DNA of 64,000 nt from Biomphalaria glabrata (taxonomy: Eukaryota; Mollusca; Gastropoda; Planorbidae). Positions 34,982 through 47,439 of the stretch are shown here, in pieces. The notes under the pieces are model-generated. The model was given only the letters and a program-made list of their open reading frames with translations, was not told the origin of the DNA and ran no database searches. Made by a program: the position numbers and the translations under genes. How positions within the stretch are numbered: position 1 is the stretch's first letter; each line of letters opens with the position of its first letter. The stretch is from positions 30,019,827 to 30,083,826 of the forward strand of contig NC_074715.1 in NCBI RefSeq assembly GCF_947242115.1, read 5' to 3'.

Positions 34982-36675
34982 ATATCAGGTGACCGAGCCT
35001 CGCTCGGATGAATAATTTGTTAAGGAAGGATATATACCCGAAGTCATTTTGGGAATATTCTTGTAATTACGAAAATGAACGATCGGATAAAGACTACTAA
35101 TCTGAAGAGTTGTTTTAGTGTTCTGTTAGTTCTAATTGTAGGCCTAATTGAACATGTCGATTAAATTTAAAGTCTTTTAAGTCCTCCTACAGTCTAGAAA
35201 AACTATAGCTCAAGTCCGTCTAAAAGTTTTGCAATCCATCTTTTGCGTAAAACTATTGTAGGCTTACTATTATTGGCTTGGAAGAAAGTCTTTGCAGTGT
35301 AACTTCTCTACGTTATAGGGTAAAACATGCACTTAGTGACAAAGTAAAATGGCTCATTTTTTCTTATTAGTCTTAAATCATTGCATTAGTTTTTTAAAGA
35401 AACGTTTCCGTAGGGCACCTCTGTTACGCCGAATAATATGCTCGTTACCCATACGGGATACGTGCCCTGCACAGCCTGACTGTCGGACTATAAGAAGTTC
35501 ATACCGGCTTTTGCCATCCATCCATCCCAGTGGTGCTATGACCTGCTTTTACACATCCCTCCATTTAGATCTCTCCTGGGCTTTCCGTCAACACGCCCTA
35601 ACTCCAAGCTTTTTACCGAGGTTTATAATTAAATCAAAAGAGGCTGCAGCGTAAGTAAACTCGTTGACCGCTCGCTAGATATCATGTTCAGTGTGAGCTA
35701 GTAAGGCGTAGAGAAGCTGTGTTATGACCATTTCCTTTGTTTTGGTACAGGACAGTAGACACCGAAGCATGAACACATGGTAATAATTCACCAGCAAAAT
35801 AATAATAATAATAAGGCTTGTCTTAGAGTCCGAAAATTAATGAGGATTGCAGCTGTGACCTACATATCTTGCCATATCCAAGGCAAGCATAACCATTGTC
35901 CGCGGTGCTCTGCGTCTGTCCACGGCAGCAAATTTTCTTTTGGTCTCAAATGTGTATCCGCGGCCTTTGTATAGAGGGAATTCTTTAAGTCCGAAAGTTA
36001 GGCTGGACAGAGCAGTATCCTGTATGGGAGACGAATCTCAGACGAACGCATGCCAAAGGCAGTCTTTTTTGGTGAGCTAAAAAGTGGGCGACGTAACACC
36101 GAAACGCTTAAAACACCAGCTTATGGCGCAAACTTGACTTAGCTGACATAGAAGAGAGCACATGGTTGCATGCAACCTCAGAACGAGACAGCTGAAGGTC
36201 AGCAGCAAAATAAACAACAAAGTAAAAGATATCTACACCGCTCTACACAATGAAAGTGTAAACAACTTATTAAGCACTTAAAACACAATAACTAATCATA
36301 TATCGGCACATTTAATTTCATTACTTTTCTTTCATAGTTCTATAATAAATCAATCTACAGTAAGATGGTGTGCAAATGTTTAATTAGGTCTATTGATTCT
36401 TTAAAACTTGTTCTTGTTTGCAAAGAAATATTTTAGTGTACTGCGTTAAGCCTAGTGACGTAAGCAGCGTTTTTCCCGTTTACGTCATGGAAAATTTTCA
36501 TTCATAAAACATTCTAGCCAAACTTAATTTTTCGATAATGAGGCATTTTTAAACCGATATAACGGTCGATCTCGAGTTTTCCCAATGTGGCCAATGAGTT
36601 GAGAATTTTTTTCTCACTATTATGCACATACCGTGAAATTTTAAAGAAAATCGTTAGAGCCGTTTTCGAAATAAA

Positions 36676-36711
<36 letters not shown>

Positions 36712-36715
36712 ATAT
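34982..36715. repeat. Left terminal segment of a third composite copy fused to X2
   Basis: It begins with the AATATCAGGTGACCGAGCCT end and ~330 bp of subterminal sequence, then at about 35350 switches to a copy of 31397-32806. It ends in a TA microsatellite directly followed by copy B. Confidence 0.6.
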
Positions 36716-37059
36716 AATATCAGGTGACCGAGCCTCGCTCGGATGAATAATTTGTTAAGGAAGGATATTTACCCGAAGTTATTTTGGGAATATTGTTGTA
36801 ATTACGAAAATGAACTATCGGGTAAAGACTATCAATCCGAAGAGTTGCTTTTTAGTTCTTTCAGTTCTCAATGTAAGTGTACATGGCGATTAGAATAGAA
36901 AGTCACCCCAACAGTAGGCCTATAGAAAACCACAGCTCACGTCTTAACGTTTTACATTGCTTCTTTCATGTAGAACTATTGGGCTATTATAGGCTTGTAA
37001 GAAAGTCTTTGAAGTGTAACTTCTAAAATTGTTACTTTCTGACATTTAATATTGCAATT

Positions 37060-38010
37060 AATATATTCATTATGGCTCTGAGACATGGACACTTTACAGA
37101 AAAAACTAAGACTTCTTGAGTGCTTTCACCAAAGATGCTTGCGCTCCATCATGGACATACGGTGGCAGGACCGCACTACAAACAGCGATGTCCTTGCCAA
37201 CGCCGGTATGGACAGTATAGAAGGACTTCTTATGGTCCAACAGTTGCACTGGGTAGGGCACGTATCCCGTATGGGAGACGAACGAATGCCAAGGCAGTCT
37301 TTTTTTGTGAGCTAAAAGGTGGTCGACGTGACAGAAGCGCTCCACGGAAATTCTTCAAAGACCAGCTTAGTCGTCAACTTTCCTTGGCTAACATAGAAGA
37401 GAGCACCTGGTTGCATGCGGCCTCCGAACGAGACAGCTGGAGGTCTCTCACGAAGGCCGCGGGATACACATTTGAGACAAAAAGAAAATCTGCAGCCGAG
37501 AACAAACGCAGACGGCGAAAAGAAAATCTAAATCGGCCACCTGCGGACAATGGTTATGCTTGCTCTGGATGTGGCAAAATATGTAGATCACAGTTGGGGC
37601 TGCACAGCAAAGGGAAATAGTGCATTCCTCACTTATCTTCGGACTCGAATTTCATACCATTTTGCAAGAATATCGCTGTTTGTATTGTGGTCTTTGGTGA
37701 AGTCGTTCAAGAAGTCTTAGTTGCTTTCTATAAAGTACTCATGTCTCAGATCCACATAGATGGGTTAAGAGAATACTGGTTGAAACTGATTTTTGTAGAC
37801 AGGCGAGCGATTTATTTCGCCACACTCTCGCTTGAAGGCGTCCAAAAGCACGACTATCCATAATCACATATCAAACTCTCTTTAAAACAATGCGTCAATT
37901 GATACAATGCTTCCCAGATAATGTGAAGTTATCTACCACTTTAAGGGATGTCTATGGCAGTGATCTTTGGGCTGAGTAGGTTTTATTGAGTGACTTTTGG
38001 AACATGACTT
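37060..38010 (+). mobile_element. LINE C-terminal fragment, third family (in copy B)
   Basis: Frames 37085-37315 and 37120-37620 are identical in protein sequence to those in copy A (HQRCLRSIMDIRWQDRTTNS; RDSWRSLTKAAGYTF; YACSGCGKICRSQ), with the same frame break. The two copies derive from one already broken ancestor. Confidence 0.75.
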
Positions 38011-38097
38011 CTGTTTTACCGAGGTTTATAGGTTAACAAATATAAAAAAAAGGGCAGCAGCGTGATGAAAATTCGTTGACCGCGAGCTGGATATCAT

Positions 38098-38515
38098 CAG
38101 GGCCAGCCCTAGGCCTATGTTGTCACAGTGGTGGACCCCGAAGGTTCAAAAGCTCCGCGCTAATTCTAGGTGTAAATTATTAAATTAAACCATTATAATT
38201 TATAATAGGGTTCCCGTGGTCTCCTTGTTTTCAAGGAGCTCCTGGAAATCTCCTCCTGAAACACATAAAAATGTCCTTAAAAAGACAAAATTGTCATTTT
38301 GGGGTGTCAATCAATATGGTAAACGCCAGTCCTACGCGTGATATAAAAAAACGGCATCGTCAGCTTTCATTTAATAAAAATGTAATGCAAATACGAATTT
38401 ATTTTCTAATACAAAATCTTTATTTTCACTTATTATCCTTATCAATACCCTTACTGGTCCACGCGCAATCCTCATTTTTTTCACATAGGGCCCCGCAAAT
38501 GTTAGGGCCGGCCCT
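38098..38515 (-). mobile_element. hAT-like MITE, third copy (inverted)
   Basis: Reverse complement of the 29596-30014 copy, nearly identical. Confidence 0.7.
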
Positions 38516-39502
38516 GATTGTGCAAGTAAGGCATAGATAAGCTGTGTTATGACCATTTCCTACGTTTTGGTATTGGACGGCAGACTTCGAAGCTTAAACA
38601 CATTGAAATAATTCACCAGCAAAATAATAACAAAGTAAAAGCTACCTACGGGTGTACGCAATTCAAGTGTAAACAATTTATAAAGCCTTTAAAACACAAT
38701 AACTAATTATACATAAAGATATTTCATTATTTTTCTTCCATAGTTTCATAATGGATCAATGTAAATTAAGATGGTGCGCAAATGTTTAATTACGCCAATT
38801 GAATCATTAAAACTTTTTCTTGTTTGCGAAGAAATGTCTTAGTGTACTGCTGTGAGCCTAGTGACGTAAGCGGTGTCAAGTTTTTTTTCCCATTGACGTC
38901 ATATAGAAAATTTCATTCATAAAACATTCTAGCCAAAATAAATTTTTCGATAATGAGCCATTTTCAAACCGATATAACGGTCGACCTCGAGTTTTCCTGA
39001 TGTGGCCAATGAGTTGAGAATTTTTTTCTCACTATTATGCACATACCGTGAACTTTTAAAGAAAATCGTTAGAGCCGTTTTCGAAATAAAATTTATATAT
39101 ATATATAAATATAAATATATATACATACATACATACAAGAATTGCTCGCTTAAGAGTATAGGATACATACATACAAGAATTGCTCGCTTAAGAGTATAGG
39201 ATACTGCAAAGACTTTCTTACAAGCCTATAATAGCCCAATAGTTCTACATGAAAGAAGCAATGTAAAACGTTAAGACGTGAGCTGTGGTTTTCTATAGGC
39301 CTACTATTGGAGGGACTTTCTATTCTAATCGCCATGTACAATTACATTGAGAACTGAAAGAACTAAAAAGCAACTCTTCGGATTGATAGTCTTTACCCGA
39401 TAGTTCATTTTCGTAATTACAACAATATTCCCAAAATAACTTCGGGTAAATATCCTTCCTTAACAAATTATTCATCCGAGCGAGGCTCGGTCACCTGATA
39501 TT

Positions 39503-39639
39503 TACTAAAAAAAACAGCTAATTCATTCTCGACATACTACAAATTTGAAGTTTGTTTACAGTGTGTTGTTTTTATTCATTTTTCTTGGCTTACAATAAGA
39601 ATGGAAAAACATTGATATTATGTGCTTATGATTGATTTA
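39503..39639. other. AT-rich spacer
   Basis: No feature seen. Confidence 0.4.
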
Positions 39640-40470
39640 ATAGAGAACAAGGTTAAAAAGATAGTTCGTGTGAAGTGGTCCACTCACGTAGGTAAAATGG
39701 CGGGTTTCAATAATTTCCGCTTAAATAAGTCTTAAATGAAAATATGGTTAAGTGCCTGGCCTAATGGAGTTTTTGAATGATTATCTAATTAATGATTTTA
39801 TCAAAGGTCAATCTCTCATTCAAGGATTCAAGGGACAGGTCTTTCTCGTTGGTCAAATGTCTGAAGTGACTTTATTTTTGAAAATCTTATATTAACTATT
39901 AATTGGTCAAAGGTTTTTACACGTTATTTCTCCCACACCCAATTTCGGATCAAGCTGAAATTGTGCACAATTATTTCTTTTACCTGACAAAACAAGAATC
40001 AATTTAAAATTAAACGATTAATTGATTAACAGTAAGGTTTCCCTTTCAGATCTTGCGATCTATAGGGCAGATAATGTAAAGATCATCTGTTTCTGTGGCC
40101 AACGGTTAACGAGGGTGTCATGTGACCAGCACAACGACCAACCACCTTGACTTTTCCCCAACTATCGTCACGTACCCAATTTTTAGCAACTTCTATGACA
40201 GAAAATATTTATTTTAGTCTCCAAATGAATTTTTGAACATTATTTTATAAAAAAACACATTACTATAAATAGTGGTTTGTTGTAAAATGGTTATTTCAAT
40301 GGATAAATGTAATGCTTTCATTTTTAATTAATTTTTTACATTTTATTTCAGAAGACAAGATGGCAGCCGTTGCACCAAACTTTGCAAGATGTAAGATTTT
40401 ATTATATCGAATTTTCAACATCTTTTGTAGTTTTTGAGATCTTAACGGACAAACAGACTGTCATACAGGC
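39640..40470 (-). mobile_element. Degenerate hairpin-element relative, interrupted by two SINE-type repeats
   Basis: The right-hand end family signature (AACAAGGTT..., GTGGTCCACTCACGTAGG) is at 39645-39835. The left-end signature, read inverted (TTGCACCAAACTTTGCAAGA ... AACGGACAAACAGACTG), is at 40360-40470. Family 2 repeat (39900-40043) and SINE 1 (40044-40180) fill the middle. Confidence 0.5.
40044..40180 (-). mobile_element. tRNA-derived SINE (family 1), truncated
   Basis: It contains the body GATCATCTGTTTCTGTGGCC and stops at the GTCACGTACCCA region, so the tRNA-like head is missing. Confidence 0.65.
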
Positions 40471-40891
40471 TACAAAAAAAGGAGGCTTTCTCCCACAAAA
40501 AAAAACATGATAGAAACAGAAAGGGAGATGATTTAAATATCCATCTTTTTTATTTCTTCCATTTAAGTATACAGGTTTTATACATGCTTTCAAGGCCATG
40601 TCCAATATGATTTTGGCTACCTAGAGCTTTAATTGACATACAATTAATAACTATATAGATAGTGAAAAAAAGACTTACATATTGAGGGCACATGGATTTT
40701 TTTTTTGGGGGGGGGGGGGTAAATAATTATGGAGACCCTAAGCTATACCTTTTGTATCGTATACATAAATCATGCACCATCAAAGCCAAGGTCTGTACCT
40801 TAGACCAATAATGCTTAATCTTATTCTACTGGCGTGCTATTTTAATTTTCGACACTCGCGCTGCGGGCTACATCAACAAAAAGGTAAATAT
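40471..40891. other. AT-rich spacer with a poly-G run
   Basis: A T9-G11 tract lies near 40691-40719. No gene is supported. Confidence 0.4.
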
Positions 40892-41607
40892 AACAAGGTT
40901 ACAAAGACAGTTTCAAACTCCAAATCGGCCCCCGAAGTGGTTCACCCAGGCAGGTAAAAAGACAGGTTTCAATATTTTCAGAAAGAATATCAGAATGAAA
41001 TTCTATCAAAGACAAATGACAGAGAAGAATGGAGAAAGAAGGTTGACAGATCTCGTGTGGTGCCCCAGCGTTCCAGCAGACGAAAGGATAGATGAAAGTG
41101 AATGTGAAGTTAGATGTGAACCTGGCCTAACTGATGTCTTATAATAAGTATCTGATCTAATTGTTTTGTCAAGGGTCAATCTCCTATTCAAAGCCTCAAG
41201 AAAATAACATTTCCGTAAAAAAAAAAAACCTTTAGTTTAGTTTTGTGTACAATGTATTGTGCAGCATGCTGCAGTTTACGCGATAATTTGAAAAACTACT
41301 TATTAATTGTTGTTTTAAATTATGTCCAACTTATTTGCATAGTAAATAGATTTTTTCTCTTTAAAAAAAAGTTAACATTTTTTTTGTAACTAAGTAACGT
41401 CTTAATTATATAAGATAAGATAAGACAGAACTTACATAACTTAACAATAAAATTGTAAAAAAATAATATTTTTTGATAAAAAATTTAAAACTATTTGATG
41501 GTATATAGATATTGCTCTTACTAAAAAGCCTGCAGTGCTTGTTACTAATAATAGTGAATAGTTGTAAAAATGGTGTATTTTTATAAAAAAAAAACTGCTT
41601 GCATAAT
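40892..41607 (-). mobile_element. Hairpin-ended repeat, short relative (inverted)
   Basis: It opens with AACAAGGTTACAAAGACAG and is the reverse complement of much of 24100-24880 (shared: AAGACAAATGACAGAGAA, GATCTCGTGTGGTGCCCCAG). A segment GAATGTGAAGTTAGATGTGA at 41100 recurs at 41609, so the far end is rearranged. Confidence 0.65.
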
Positions 41608-41682
41608 TGAATGTGAAGTTAGATGTGAAACTGGCCTAACTGATGTCTTAAAATGAATATCTAATTGATATAATTGTTTTGC

Positions 41683-41780
41683 ATGGACGTAGCTAGGGAT
41701 TTGGGAGCCCGGGGGGATTGACCTCTTTGGGGGCCCCTTGCATTTTGACATTCGACATATGACATGCGATAATGTACGCA
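41683..41780. mobile_element. Fragment of a DNA-transposon-like repeat end
   Basis: GGACGTAGCTAGGGATTTGG and GGGGGCCCCTTGCATTTTGA look like a transposon terminus of hAT type. No partner end is seen. Confidence 0.3.
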
Positions 41781-41929
41781 AAAATATATAAGCCCAAAAT
41801 CAGTATATCAATAAGCTTAACAAAAAATAATAATTAAGACTCTTTCAATGAATACTACCGTTGTTTATTAGCTAAATAATGCACAAGCTATAGATAAATA
41901 AAAGATAAATCAAGCTAGAGAGGTTATGA

Positions 41930-42390
41930 CAGAGCAGTTCAAAGAAAGTACAAGAGGTGCAGAGATAGAAGGAGTAAGAGGGAGAGGGAAAGAGAGTTAG
42001 AGAGTGGTAAAGAGAGGGATAGAGAGTGTGTTTGAAAAAGAGTGTGATAAAGAGGGACAGAAGGAGAAAAAAAGAGTGGGAGAGAGATTGAAAGAAAGTT
42101 GATGAGAGAGAGAGAGAAATAGAAAAAAAAAAGTTGGAGATAAAATGGAAAGAAACAGAGAGGGGGATTTTGAGAAAAAGTGTGGAGAAAGAAACTGGGG
42201 GAGAGAGAGACGGAGAGAGGAAGATGTACTGGGGGATAGAGAGACGGAGAGAGGGATATTGGGGAAAGAGGGAGAATTGGAGGAAGAGAAATGGGAATAA
42301 TAGATTATGAGACAGGTGAGAGAGATAGAGACAGAGATATAGTAGTGAAAGAGAGAGAGAAAGAGTGATGAGGTTTGAAATGAATTTATT
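41930..42390. repeat. Imperfect GA-rich polypurine tract (~450 bp)
   Basis: One strand is almost all A and G (GAGAGAG, GGGAGAGGGAAAGAGAGT). The complementary strand frame is Leu/Ser/Phe-rich and is an artefact. Confidence 0.85.
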
Positions 42391-42448
42391 TATGCATACT
42401 TTATTTGTTATTCCCATTTGACTTTAAAGTTGACCTAAATCTGAGAAC

Positions 42449-43311
42449 GTCCGTGGAGTACATGGTAGGCCTGCTCATCTCTTGTGTATACAGAGAAACA
42501 TGCAAAGCGTCCGTGGAGTACATGGTAGGCCTGCTCATCTCTTGTGTATACAGAGAAACATGCAAAGCGTCCGTGGAGTACATGGTAGGCCTGCTCATCT
42601 CTTGTGTATACAGAGAAACATGCAAAGCGTCCGTGGAGTACATGGTAGGCCTGCTCATCTCTTGTGTATACAGAGAAACATGCAAAGCGTCCGTGGAGTA
42701 CATGGTAGGCCTGCTCATCTCTTGTGTATACAGAGAAACATGCAAAGCGTCCGTGGAGTACATGGTAGGCCTGCTCATCTCTTGTGTATACAGAGAAACA
42801 TGCAAAGCGTCCGTGGAGTACATGGTGTATACAGAGAAACATGCAAAGCGTCCGTGGAGTACATGGTAGGCCTGCTCATCTCTTGTGTATACAGAGAAAC
42901 ATGCAAAGCGTCCGTGGAGTACATGGTGTATACAGAGAAACATGCAAAGCGTCCGTGGAGTACATGGTAGGCCTGCTCATCTCTTGTGTATACAGAGAAA
43001 CATGCAAAGCGTCCGTGGAGTACATGGAAGGCCTGCTCATCTCTTGTGTATACAGAGAAACATGCAAAGCGTCCGTGGAGTACATGGTAGGCCTGCTCAT
43101 CTCTTGTGTATACAGAGAAACATGCAAAGCGTCCGTGGAGTACATGGTAGGCCTGCTCATCTCTTGTGTATACAGAGAAACATGCAAAGCGTCCGTGGAG
43201 TACATGGTAGGCCTGCTCATCTCTTGTGTATACAGAGAAACATGCAAAGCGTCCGTGGAGTACATGGTAGGCCTGCTCATCTCTTGTGTATACAGAGAAA
43301 CATGCAAAGCG
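42449..43311. repeat. 60-bp minisatellite, about 14 nearly identical units
   Basis: Units contain CGTCCGTGGAGTACATGGTA, GGCCTGCTCATCTCTTGTGT and ATACAGAGAAACATGCAAAG. Two units (near 42830 and 42927) lack 28-29 bp between GT repeats. Because 60 is a multiple of three, several frames on both strands stay open for 130-240 codons; none is a credible gene. There are no spacers, so it is not a CRISPR. Confidence 0.95.
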
Positions 43312-43543
43312 TTGTTCAATTCGTGGCATTGGATTTGTTGTTTTTCTAGTTCTACAATTAGCTCACACTTTGGAAGTGAAAAACTGAATCATTTATTTCA
43401 TGCTACCATTTCACAAACTGATTATATCATTTGTTTTAGTTCTTATCCATTTATTGGCAACATTTTTCAGGCTCAGATACAACAGCAATACATAGTACAA
43501 AATGTTTTAGTTTACTAGTTATGACTTGATTGTACATTTATAC
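43312..43543. other. Spacer, no gene seen
   Basis: AT-rich, no motif recognised. Confidence 0.4.
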
Positions 43544-43673
43544 CCGGGCTGGGAAATCTTTTTGCTATTGATGGCTGCATTATAAATAAAAAATGTGGGA
43601 ATAGGCTCCATAAGTTGTTACACTTGCCATCTTGTTCTAAGTCAGCCCGCAGGTCATGATTTGCCTACCCCTA
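43544..43673. mobile_element. 130-bp hAT-type MITE with 7/8 target duplication
   Basis: The ends CCGGGCTGGGAAATC and GATTTGCCTACCCCTA form a ~15-bp imperfect inverted repeat. The flanks ATTTATAC and ATCTATAC match at seven of eight bases, as expected for an hAT insertion. The interior (GGCTGCATTATAAA ... GCCCGCAGGTCATGATTTGC) resembles deletion derivatives of hAT elements. Confidence 0.6.
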
Positions 43674-43839
43674 ATCTATACGTAACAAGTGTTGTAGTTG
43701 ATGAGGAACTTAAAAATCAGTCCTTAAACAAATCTTTTAGTTTGCGCCTATTCGAAGCATATCCAATATCCAACTCTGCGAAAACACTTTTAAAAATATT
43801 TCTTCTTTCACATTTTATGGGTAATCAATTTATCATTAA

Positions 43840-46627
43840 ACAAGATTACAAAGAGAGTTTGTGTTACACAAACTTAGAGGCGGCCCCCGTCGAAGTCGGA
43901 TCCCTGTCGGATCTGCATATTCGCAAAAAATATTCAAGAGGTGATTTAATTTGATGGTCAAAAGTAATAATGTTTCAAAGATTCATTTGCCGTAAATTTA
44001 AATTAAATAAAAAATAGTAGATTAGTTTTAGTATATTATAACATTGCAATATTGATCAAAACGTTTGGAAATGAAAATCTACACTTTTTTTTTACATTTT
44101 AAGTTTAGAAATTGAAATTCTACATCTTAATCTAGTCTATTTTAGTCTAAACTAGATCTAGGAATTCTAGATCTAGACTGTAAAATAATTTTAATTAGAA
44201 TATAAATCCAGATCTAGATATACTGTAATAAAAATCTAGATCTAGTTTAAAAAATCTAGATTATATCTAAATCAAGATATCATTCCTTTTTTTAACGCGA
44301 GTCACATAACGAGGCTTAATAAACATTACTATACCGAGTTCTTTTAGCATTTCATTTGAAGAATTAATTCCATATAACGTCAGAGGGAAAAAAAAACACT
44401 ACGTCACACGGCCTAGCTAGACTAAAAATAGACTTCATCATTACGAGCCATTTATCGAGTGTTCATAGACATTGGTGCACCGAGTGCGTTCTTTTAGCAT
44501 TTCATTTAAAGAATTCATTCCATATGACGTCAAAGGAAAAAAAAAACACTACGTCACATGGCTTAGTTAGACTAAAATATGTTTTCATCAATAAGAGCAA
44601 TTTTTCGAGGGTTAATAGACATTGGTGCACAGAGTGCGTTCTTTTAGCATTACATTTAAAGAGTCCATTCATATGACCGGTACCATAAAAAAATGTCTTT
44701 ATTTACACGAGATATTTAACGAGGGTTCATAGACATTGGTGCACTGAGTTCTAATAGAATTTATTTAAAGAGGATCAAAGCCGCATTGTTTTTGCGTTTT
44801 GTCTGTCAGTTGGTCTGTCCGTCATCTTGATATAAAAAAAAACAACAACTAAAAGTTATTAAAAATTGATTAACCTTTATTTTACGTTTGAAAACATCGC
44901 AATAATTTTTGGTATGAACACAATTGAAAAGTTTATATAATAGATTGTTCCGGATGTTTGTATAAATAGTAAAAGAAAAAGAGAATTTCAGATAAATGTA
45001 ATACCGTAAATTAATTTTTTTGGATGGTCTCGTATAAAAATTAGATGTACTACAGCCATGTGGAGAGATTTTCATACCTTACTTTGGTGTTTGGATTCTG
45101 TTTTCCTTAAAAATCGGAACATAATATTAACGATAATTAGATTTTTTAAATGTTTTAGGTAGAAAGTTAAATGTACTGTAAGAGAGTAGTGAGTTAAAAT
45201 ATTTTTCATAAAAATCCGTAAAAACATTATTTCGTAAATGAGAAGATTATTTGTTTATTAATAAGAAGAGGAAGTTCAAACAATTATTTGGCGTTAGTAG
45301 ATTTTTAAATAAATTCGGAAATTTCTGGCGACGATTTGTAAGAAACAAAATCCGGAACATTCTTTATCGATTACAAAACTTCTATGTTATGTTTCAGCAA
45401 GAAAATTAAATGTCTAAAAAGTAATTTTCAGTAATCAATTCTAGTAAATTACTTTTTTTTAAAGCCTTGAACAACCTATTGTCGATATTTTTAAAATTTG
45501 TTTAAAGATGAAAATACAGAACAATTTGATATTGATAACCAAATTAAAGTGACGCAATGTCAAATAATATAAGTGTAATATTAGTAAATTATGCGATTTC
45601 AAACAATCATTAGGCATAATTCATGTTTTATAAAACAATATCCGGAACATTTTAACACTTAATGAAATATAAGTCAGTATAGAGATTTTGATTTAGCATT
45701 AATATGCTATTTACATAACAAACGGAACAACATATTATTGATAATGTGTTTTTGCAACGTTTAAGCATGGAAATTGAATGTAATATAAGTTAGAAGAGCA
45801 AACAAACATTTGTTGGCGTTGATTAGTTTTGCACAAAAAAATCCGGAACAATCAATTTTAGATACTTAAAACTATTGAGATGTTACGGGAGGAACATTAA
45901 AGGGTAAATCAGATTTTCAATAGCTTTTAGAGTTCTAGTTTTTTAAATCTAATCGTGACGGACAGACCGACCAACAGACAAAACGCACAAAAATAATCTT
46001 CTTTTATTCGGATGGGGGCACTAAACAAAAAATAAATAAAATCAGATTTTTAAAAAAAGTTTAAGGAATTGGTTTAGCACCTGATCATGTTGCGAGGTTA
46101 CGCTACTGCACGAAAATCGCTGCATAAAAAGTCCATTTAAAAAAAAATGTGCGTGATATTTACATACAAAATGCATTATTAGCCTTTATAAACAAATAGA
46201 AATGTTTTCTTTTAATTTTAGCAGCTAGTTGACCAGAAAAAACATCTTTAACTATTATTTATATTTGTTGTAAACATTTCCTGTACATTTCTAAAATATA
46301 TTTGAAAATACACACGGATCGTTCTTCTTGTTAGCATATTGTAACATTACCTCCCTTACATTTACGTAATTGTTTTAGAATTGGTGTATTTTTATGAAAA
46401 AATCGCTTGCATAATTAATTTTATAAATTAAACGGTTTGCTTTTAGAAAACCAAAAGTAGCCGTTGCACCTAAACTTTTCAAGCCGCATTTAATGGTGAA
46501 ATAATATTTTTCATATCTCTTCTAGTTTTCGAGTGTGACAGACGGACAGACAGACGGACAGACGGACGGACGGACATTTTGCACAAACCTAATAGCGGCT
46601 TGTTCCCCTGACGGGGGCCGCTAAAAA
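43840..46627 (-). mobile_element. Hairpin-ended non-coding repeat, ~2.8 kb (inverted full copy)
   Basis: Reverse complement of 13424-16547, with the hairpin end at 43855-43875 (AGTTTGTGTTACACAAACT) and the GGGGGCCGCTAAAAA end at 46612-46627. The internal order is the same: TCTAGAT-rich, ~150-bp tandem units (fewer here), palindromic module, GTCCGTC end. Many short indels separate the copies. Confidence 0.75.
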
Positions 46628-46745
46628 CTGATAAGATTGAACAATTTATCATAAAATAAAACTGACAATACTGAACAATTTATCATAAAATAAAACTGAC
46701 AATACTGAACAATTTATCGTTTAAAAAAAACTGACAAGATTGATA
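46628..46745. repeat. 41-bp tandem repeat, about three units
   Basis: AACTGACAATACTGAACAAT followed by TTATCATAAAATAAA, three times, directly abutting the end of the hairpin-ended repeat. Confidence 0.7.
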
Positions 46746-47439
46746 GTTTTCTGTCATTAAAAAAAAAGAAGATCTATGTGCGAAATAAGGCCAAGGGATG
46801 AGAGCTGGTGTTTGTTTGTTTTTTAAATCACGAAATATCTGTGTATTTGTATTTGTGGTGCATTAATAGTGTTAAAAAATCTTGTTATTGATGTCCTAAG
46901 TAGAGCATCTCATTCTGACTGCGTCTAGAATAAGGTCGGCTCAAAAGTATTTTGCGACATTTCATTACGTCTTTGATAATGTGATTATTCATCATCATTC
47001 TGTGGAAGCCTTTGTTTGACCTGCGCTGTTTTTATATGAGAAATAGAGCGTTGTAGACGTTAGAAGAATGAATTTCTGAAACTCAGAATATAGGAAAGCG
47101 CTTGGCACACAGGACTCAAGCCAGAATCCCATTGAGAACGCTTTCAACTCTTCCCAAGGCAAGTCTGTCTATGGCTGAGCCGCGAATATAAATGTGGTGT
47201 GAAATGGTGTGTATCATTAGTAAACAGTATGAAACACCGCATGTAAGCTTAGCGGTCAACACAAAAGTTGTGCTAGCATTACTTGGTAGTTTGAACATAA
47301 AGTCTTAATAACAGCAAGAGGCCATTTCTGTCTAACATCCTCAGTTAAGGTTCGATAGTCCAAATGCCAATTGTTGAAAATAATAATTTAAAACATCATC
47401 GATTTTAAATGTGTGAAAATGAATTCACAAGATGACTTA
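46746..47439. other. Unique stretch, no gene called
   Basis: A 60-codon minus frame (47298-47116) has no recognisable domain and no phase-consistent splice sites. Confidence 0.35.

Larger units (their letters stand above)
36716..39502. mobile_element. Composite repeat with terminal inverted repeats, copy B (inverted relative to A)
   Basis: Both ends carry the AATATCAGGTGACCG terminal inverted repeat. The interior is the reverse complement of copy A, including the same LINE fragment and MITE. Near 39165 a short segment is duplicated (ACATACAAGAATTGCTCGCT twice). The left end sits in a TA-rich microsatellite of the neighbouring copy. Confidence 0.7.

Noticed and set aside
41872-42417. 181-codon Leu/Ser/Phe-rich minus frame suggesting a membrane protein
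   Set aside because: It is the complement of a GA-rich purine tract; the composition explains the hydrophobicity.
42449-43311. CRISPR-like array appearance
   Set aside because: Units are contiguous with no unique spacers, and the sequence is eukaryotic.
42405-43518. Long open frames on both strands (up to 244 codons)
   Set aside because: They follow from a 60-bp repeat unit without stops; several frames on opposite strands are open at once and none has family features.
47116-47298. 60-codon minus frame
   Set aside because: No homology recognised and no acceptor or donor in agreement with the cassette phase.
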